Below are positions 58,246-64,000 of a stretch of DNA of 64,000 nucleotides, in pieces (position 1 is the stretch's first letter; each line of letters opens with the position of its first letter). Source of the stretch: Chelydra serpentina (Eukaryota; Chordata; Testudines; Chelydridae). Position numbers and translations under genes: made by a program. The notes beneath the pieces were generated by a model that did not search any database, was not told the origin of the DNA, and saw nothing but the letters and a program-made list of their open reading frames with translations. The stretch covers positions 12,591,501 to 12,655,500 of the forward strand of contig JBAIAC010000027.1 in NCBI GenBank assembly GCA_037349315.1. Reading direction: 5' to 3'.

Positions 58246-59924
58246 GGATGTCCTCCTGTTTCTATAATGCAATAACCATGGGACGTTTTCCAAATACAAT
58301 GTGTTTAAGTGTCAGCATGGTCCTAGTTAGGACTGGGGGTGGAGGGAGAGAGATTGAGACTTCCCCACTACTGTGGGAAGGTCAATGTAAACAGGAGTCT
58401 TGTGTTGTCTTTCATTTCTTGAGAAGGTAAGTTCATCTTGATGTTGCAGGACATTGAGCTCCAGAGCCGTATCTTCTCTACCAAGATGATTCTGGATCTC
58501 CATCCACAGTGAACTTACATATGGGTAATGATAACTTATAATTATAGGTGGTTGGAAAAATGCCAATTGTTTCTTGCAGGAAATGTCTTTAATTTCACAC
58601 AATTGTGTGAGTTCATTTCCCGCCCCCCCAAAAAAACACAACCCCCTACAAACCCAATACTTATTGGGTTTTCAGTAAAACATTGTTGAAAACTGAATCT
58701 GACTTAAACGGGACTTGAAGATATGCTGAAAATTATGCGTACACCCTTCGCGGACAGGGATACTTCCCTGGATTAGGGTCAAGGACTCCATTTGTTTGTA
58801 GCTTTTTTTGCTGGAAAGTTTGACCTTCTTAAGGTCTGATATTTTGGATACTATGATCCTTCACTAGTTAAAGTCAATGGATATACGACCTACTAACTGT
58901 CAGCCAATTATACCGCCCAAGATTGAGGAGGTGGAGCAGACTGCTTCTTGTACAAAATTGCTTTCATGACCGCACAGAAATCATGCTACTTTGTTAAGCC
59001 CCGTTATAACCTACATTGCAAATTGTTCCTTTGAGCGCAGGGACCAAATTGCCATGGAAGAGATCAAAATGATTTTTAAATATTATCTTTCCCACTGGCT
59101 GACTTCATTAGCTTTTTACAGCTGACACTCTAACTCCTCACTAACATGTTCAAAAGCTGTTTGCTTGCTATCTCACTCCAGAAACCTCAGCCAATGGGCT
59201 TACTGGATATATTTCTGTTTACCTTTGGGTATGGTCACAGCATGGACACTACTTGGTTGAGCATCATCACTAATGATTTTTTGTGTAGCAAAAGCTGGGA
59301 CACTATTGTGCTCATTATGCCAGATTGTTTCAGTGGAGTTTAATGGCATTGAGATCCAAAGGAAATGTTCTCTGCATTGTCCCTAGTCGACTTCTGTTAT
59401 TATTAGTCTGCCCAGTTATACAATAGATGGCACAATCTGCTAGGTTAGGATGCCACTTGAATCCATCTGTCCCAGAAGAGGTTGCTAGCTTGGTCTCCAT
59501 GCTGTCACAATGTCTGGCCATTGTCCGGATGTCTGGCTGAAGGTTAAGCTAGACAAAAAACTAATTTACAGCAAGTAATATTCCGAATAACTATTTTTAA
59601 TACTCTCCTACCCTTGATGGAGTCGCACTGATATAAAAAAAAGATCAAAAATATAAAGTTTTCATAAAGATAGGGTTTGTTATGTTTTTAATCTATTCTC
59701 AATAGTCAGATGAATATAGAATAGAGACAAGAACCTTTTCTCTGCATAGGTGTGTGTAACAGACATCCTATAGAGTAGCGAAGTACTGCTCTTCTAGATA
59801 TGGATATGCTCCAGCATTTTGCTCTTTAAACGGTCCATACAAATCCATGGGAACGGAGGAAGGTGAAGACCAGTTACAGTACTGGTGTGGCTAGGCCAGG
59901 TGTACACAGACGGTAAGTGAGATG

Positions 59925-60180
59925 TAGTGTGGTCCAGTGGATATTGGACTAGGATCCTAGAGATCTAGGCTTCATTCTCAGCTCTGCCAGTAGCCAGTCA
60001 TGTGCCCTGGGGCAGGTCATTTCAGTGCTGGGTATCTGTTTCCCCTCCCACGCATTATCCGTCTTGTCTAATTAAGAGTCTACGCTCTTTGGGACAGGGG
60101 CTACATCTTATTACAGGTATGGATAATGCCTAGAACAATGGCGCTCTCATCTTGATTGGGCCTCATGATGCTACTGCATA
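59925..60180 (+). repeat. Near-complete MIR-type SINE
   Basis: tgtggtccagtggatattgg (tRNA-like head), catgtgccctggggcagg (core), agtctacgctctttgggaca and gcctagaacaatggcg (3' region) in full plus-strand order. Confidence 0.85.
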
Positions 60181-60205
60181 CAATTTCAGATAGGTATGGG
60201 GGTTT

Positions 60206-60209
<4 letters not shown>

Positions 60210-60243
<34 letters not shown>

Positions 60244-60244
60244 A
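60210..60244. repeat. (GT)n microsatellite
   Basis: About 15 GT units just after the MIR copy. Confidence 0.95.
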
Positions 60245-60938
60245 CTGTGCCTAGTACAAGAGGGTCTGAGCTGTGATTGGGGTCTATCGGTACAACAGTT
60301 CAGAGGGGACTATAAATGGAAAAGTTCCCTTTTAAAGGTTAGACAAATCTCTGTCCCCTATTTCAACAGAACACAGATCTTCAATGGAAGTTACACCAAT
60401 AGAGAATTTGGTTCAACTACTTTGCAGGGCATGTGATGAAACATGGGCATGTGTCAAAGCAATCGATGGGCAAACCTTTTTTTTTTTTAAAAGTGATCAG
60501 ATCTGCACCAAAAATGTCTTGGTATTTGTCGGAGCTATTCGAATTTCTTAGGTGAACCTGTGTTAGAAATCCACGGAAGCAGTCTTTTCCTACAAGATTT
60601 CCAGTTCAAGATTCAGGTATTTTATCTTACTCAGTTGGCCCATTCTAACACATATCTGATGACAAGATTAAGCTCATTTATTTGAAAGGTGTTTTGGGTC
60701 TAACATTATTTTCCTTGCATGAAATATGCAGAGGAGAAGCAGTGGCAAAAATATGTGCTAAAGCCTCCATATCTGTGAAGGTGAGAATGCATTGTTTACT
60801 CCCTTAATAGCATTCTGCTTATCACAAGCATGCACTTTCCCTTACAACATTACCCTAAGGTCCCTCTAGGCATTTCATAGATTATTTTTTAAATTTCTTC
60901 CAAGTTCCCAAATACACAGTAATCACTGAGAAGACACC

Positions 60939-61016
60939 TCTGTTAGTCTATAAGGTGCCACAGGACCCTTTGTCGCTTCTGCAGATCCAGACTAACATGG
61001 CTACCCCTCTGATACT
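60939..61016 (+). mobile_element. Very short Penelope-like insertion with 12-bp duplication
   Basis: Flanked by TGAGAAGACACC at 60927-60938 and 61017-61028, a perfect 12-bp duplication. The 78-bp insert matches the 3' part of the 54320 copy with only two differences seen along about 77 bp. It lacks the inverted start. Confidence 0.88.
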
Positions 61017-63089
61017 TGAGAAGACACCAGCATTTAAATTCCTATGTTTCTTTTTTTTTTTAACATTGCATTTCTTTGTTTTAATTATTAGTGAATATAC
61101 TTCTCATACAAAACTGGCAACTCTGAAGGTCCCAATTCATTGCATGGGGTGCCACAAAACTAGGTAATGACCTTTTTATAGACTTTAGATATTATTTTAA
61201 GAGTGAGCCTGGTCCATGCCCAATCATTTGTCAGCTTCCCTTGTTATGCCTGCCTATTAATACCCATTGTAATGGATGTTTTGCATCTGTACCTATAGCA
61301 CAATACTGAATCCATGTACACTACTGAGTAGGAAATGGAGTTGGTCAGGAAAAGAGTATTTTTCCCTTGGATTTCTTAAACAAAACAAAAACAAAAAAAG
61401 CAAGCCCAGGTTTTTAAATGCAACCCCCCAAAATGGTTCAATTTTCAAGTGACTGAAAGCTAAAAACACAAGGAGTTTGAAAATGGCTACTATGTCTCAA
61501 TGCAAATTTCCAGGGGAAATGGCAGTTTTCAAGTAAATATTTGGTGTTCAGTTTTTCAAGGGAAACCTGAAAAATGTAATGGTAAAAAAACAGTCACTTC
61601 TAAAGGAAATTCTCATTTAGCTAAATAGATCCACTTTCCAACTCTGCCATACAAATTTCAACCGCCTCTCATAGACTTAGACCACAGCATTTTGCTTAGT
61701 GTGTACAGAATACTTTCCAAGCCATATTTTATTATGAATGAAATATCAGATATTTTTATGGAGATAATGACTTATAGACATAATTAGGCTGCACTAACCA
61801 GAGCATGTGTGGTTTTCCCACTCCATTCCAACTACTGTCTGTGCCCAGACGCTCTATCGAGCTTTAGAATCCAGTTCAAGCTTTACTCCTGCCTCTTCCA
61901 AGCACTGACGGCCAGCTCATGAATTTTGAGCTATCTGTAGTTAAAGACTAAAAGAAAATTCTCCTGAGGCAGAATTGCAAAATGAAGGACCCTCATTTCA
62001 ACCTTCTGTCTCTTAATATTACATTCTCTCTTCCTATGCCTAGCAGTACTAAATCAAAATTCTGCTTAAGTGCTAACATGACTTAACTCCTTTTAAATGC
62101 ATTTTAAAGAGTGCTGAAAAATGGAGGCTGCTGGTTAAAACAGTTTTTAACCACAGCTATAGTGCAGCGGTGTCAGTGCTCGTTTTCCCACTAGGAGACT
62201 CTGCTGCACAACGAATACAAGTGACACAAATGGACAGTGTATCGTTTCAGTACTTTTGGATATTTGTCATGCACCTGGCTTGTGAAAATCCTGGAAAAAG
62301 CTTGAAAATTGAGCTCGTTTAAAATTTTCCGATGTCAGAAAAGAGTTACTGGGTCAAAACTGAACCTTTCTACAGGACTGTCGGTGGCATTTCAGTTTTA
62401 CAAAATTTGAAATGAAGTGTTTGGATAAGGTCAGGAACGTTGTGCTTTGACCTTACTGATATGTAGCGTTTAGCTTTTTCATTTTGAAATGACTGTTTCA
62501 AAATCTATTTCAATATTATTCCAACAGAAAGTTTTGCTTAACCTAGCAAAAAAAATGTCAATTTCATTTAAGCACTGTGCTTCCATGCGTCTATTTTCAT
62601 CATTCCTGAGCTGGCCCATCTCCTGATAAAGCAGCCTAAACCTTTAGCATTTGAAAGAAAAGAAAAGATCAGACTTGTTACCACCAAGCAAAAGTCTCTG
62701 ACGCAAAGCAGTGCATTACAAGCATGTGTGCAGGGACACACAGAGACTTTGCAGTTATTAACATTACACATTGTACCAAGGATAATAGGTTTTTGTACAT
62801 GTTCACAAAGCATATAACTACTTACCTTATTCTCATTTGTTGTACTCTGTCTGTCATGGTTTGGGTGCTTTTAAATGTCTTTAGAGCTATTTAGAATTAC
62901 TCATCCCCATGCTACCATGAAATGAGAAGGTGAACTCGAATTGCTAGCACATTGGTTGTCACTGACTGTTGATCTCTGTATAATTACTTGGAGATAGATA
63001 CCCTTAACACAGAAAGAGGACTCAGCTGTCAAAGACTAATGCTCTTTACATGCCTCAGACACTCTGTCAGATGCACTTCGCAACCTGGC

Positions 63090-63137
63090 TTGCAGGACTA
63101 AGCTCTTTGGGGCCAGAACCATTGTCCGGGTCTATGG
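63090..63137 (+). repeat. MIR-type SINE 3' fragment cut by a hAT element
   Basis: gactaagctctttggggcca and gaaccattgtccggg resemble the MIR 3' region, ending at the hAT boundary. Confidence 0.45.
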
Positions 63138-63774
63138 TAGCGATACTCAGACTGCGGCTAGTGAGCCACAAGTGTCTCTCTAATGTGTCTCCGGCGGCTC
63201 TTTGCAGCACAGAATATTAAAATGCCGTGAGATTTAATTAACAACCAGTCAGGGTGCTTTTTCTATGTTATTATCCAATTAAGTTATTAACTTATTTGCT
63301 GTGAGAATATAGACACACTAAATATTTCCCATCATACTATTTAAATAGGAATACAGGAGAACCTTGGCGTTATGAGCACATGGGGAATGTAACTGAAATG
63401 TTTGTAACTCTGAACCAAACGTTCTGGTGGTTCTTTCAAAAGTTTACCACTGAACATTGACTTGATACAGCTTTGAAACTTTACTACGAAGAAAAATGCT
63501 GCTTTCCTTTTTTTTTTTTTTTTTTTTAAAGTAGTTTATGTTTAACAGTACTGTACTTGCTTCTCCCCCCCATCCCCATCCCCCCTGATGCCTCATTGTG
63601 TACTTCCAGTTCCAAATGAGGTGTGTGGTTGACTGGTCAGTTCGTAACTCTGGTGTTCGAAACTCGGAGGTTCTACTGCAGTAAATGAAACAATTAATTC
63701 TCGCGACTGATGCTCTTTTGGGTAATGTTGATCACTAACTTGGCTCCTGAACCACTGAGGTCTGAGTATCACTA
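63138..63774. mobile_element. hAT-like element (outer of a nested pair)
   Basis: Ends TAGCGATACTCAGAC and GTCTGAGTATCACTA form a 15-bp inverted repeat with one mismatch. Flanks gtctatgg and gtctagga match 6/8 and fit the hAT target preference. The left interior (gctagtgagccacaagtg, ggcggctctttgcagcac) resembles a common turtle hAT MITE. It contains a Tigger-like insertion at 63354-63678. Confidence 0.75.
63354..63678. mobile_element. Tigger-like (TcMar) element nested in the hAT
   Basis: Begins after TA with CAGGAGAACCTTGGCGTTAT; the reverse complement of the right end is CAGTAGAACCTCCGAGTTTC, matching the Tigger-type inverted repeat. The right flank is CA instead of TA, a single decay change. 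No transposase; contains a T-run of about 20 bp. Confidence 0.75.
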
Positions 63775-63872
63775 GTCTAGGACTTTTGTCCTGCACAAAG
63801 CTTTGTACGGGCAAGCACCTGAGCCCACACAGAATAATATTAAATTAATCTGAATTTACATCGCTCCCAAAT

Positions 63873-64000
63873 CATAAAGTCATAGAAACATAGGGCCGGA
63901 AGGGACCTCAGAGGTTCATCTAGGCCACCTACCACCCCCCCCCGTGCTGAGGCAGGATTGAGTATACCTCACTATAAAACATTATTTAAGGCAATTACAG
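63873..64000 (-). mobile_element. CR1 LINE 3' end, antisense, running off the window
   Basis: On the minus strand it contains the tail elements of CR1: on the plus strand agtcatagaaacatagggcc, ggaagggacctcagaggttc and ctaggcc, the reverse of a CR1 3' terminus. A C-run interrupts it. Confidence 0.75.

Larger units (their letters stand above)
31037..64000 (-). other. GALNT17: GALNT17 gene, 3' part (five terminal coding exons and introns)
   Basis: Minus-strand gene span from the stop codon to the window edge. The five exons, read high to low coordinate, encode 62, 46, 32, 56 and 42 residues plus a stop, 238 residues in all, against a usual family length of about 600. Introns between them are 3453, 1434, 10423 and 682 bp, and the intron upstream of the first visible exon is at least 16255 bp. 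GALNT17 is a Golgi type II membrane protein of the GALNT8/9/17/18 subgroup. Members of the wider family add GalNAc to Ser/Thr to begin mucin-type O-glycosylation, while enzymatic activity of this subgroup is weakly documented. The ortholog call rests on near-identity to the GALNT17 sequence as I remember it, rather than to GALNT9 or GALNT18, which differ clearly in the same segments. All TE insertions lie in introns. Confidence 0.93.
47746..64000 (-). other. GALNT17: GALNT17 intron, at least 16.3 kb, running off the window
   Basis: No further coding exon was recognised. It holds repeats listed separately. Stretches 51020-53630, 53760-54300, 56430-58180 and 61030-63050 show no identifiable feature beyond short A/T runs. 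Confidence 0.75.

Overview
This is vertebrate genomic DNA, very probably from a cryptodiran turtle. It is almost entirely intronic and intergenic. The organism call rests on the repeats: two tRNA-derived SINEs of the turtle type whose 3' tail is shared with turtle CR1 LINEs, several CR1 LINE fragments, short Penelope-like copies, hAT/Harbinger/Tigger-like DNA transposons and many old MIR copies. No bacterial or phage gene, operon, CRISPR array or tRNA/rRNA gene was found.

One protein-coding gene is recognised: the 3' end of GALNT17 (WBSCR17), a polypeptide N-acetylgalactosaminyltransferase-like protein, on the minus strand. Its last five coding exons lie at 47560-47745, 43969-44106, 42439-42534, 31848-32015 and 31037-31165. 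They encode the last 238 residues: the end of the catalytic domain and the whole ricin-type lectin domain. All junctions have AG/GT splice sites and are phase 0. The upstream exons were not found and should lie beyond base 64000, so the upstream intron is at least 16 kb.

Layout: 1-31036 is intergenic DNA 3' of GALNT17 plus its 3' UTR. It holds a nested hAT pair (693-1004), a third hAT (1043-1261), a turtle SINE (2675-2900), a Penelope-like element with a hairpin inside its GIY-YIG region (3115-3880), an LTR-like sequence (4225-4979), a second Penelope-like copy (6368-6800), a CR1 endonuclease fragment split by a hAT MITE (8110-8935), a CR1 tail abutting a palindrome-rich Harbinger-like MITE (10550-11053), several MIRs, a purine-rich tract (21640-22130), a second SINE (23320-23505), a clean solo LTR (26203-26954), a third Penelope-like copy (28445-28720) and a minus-strand CR1 (29557-30425). 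From 31037 to 64000 the sequence is GALNT17 exons and introns. The introns carry CR1 copies (35535-36490, 44450-45065, 50620-51016), MIRs, MITEs, two tiny Penelope-like insertions with clear target-site duplications (54320-54422, 60939-61016), a hAT with a Tigger-like element nested in it (63138-63774) and a minus-strand CR1 running off the end.

No novel multi-gene system is visible. The most interesting signals are structural: template-switch-like inverted copies in two Penelope-like elements, several datable nested insertions, the shared SINE/LINE tail, recurrent short palindromic repeats, and two stretches that look like conserved non-coding elements. All family calls come from reading motifs, without database searches.
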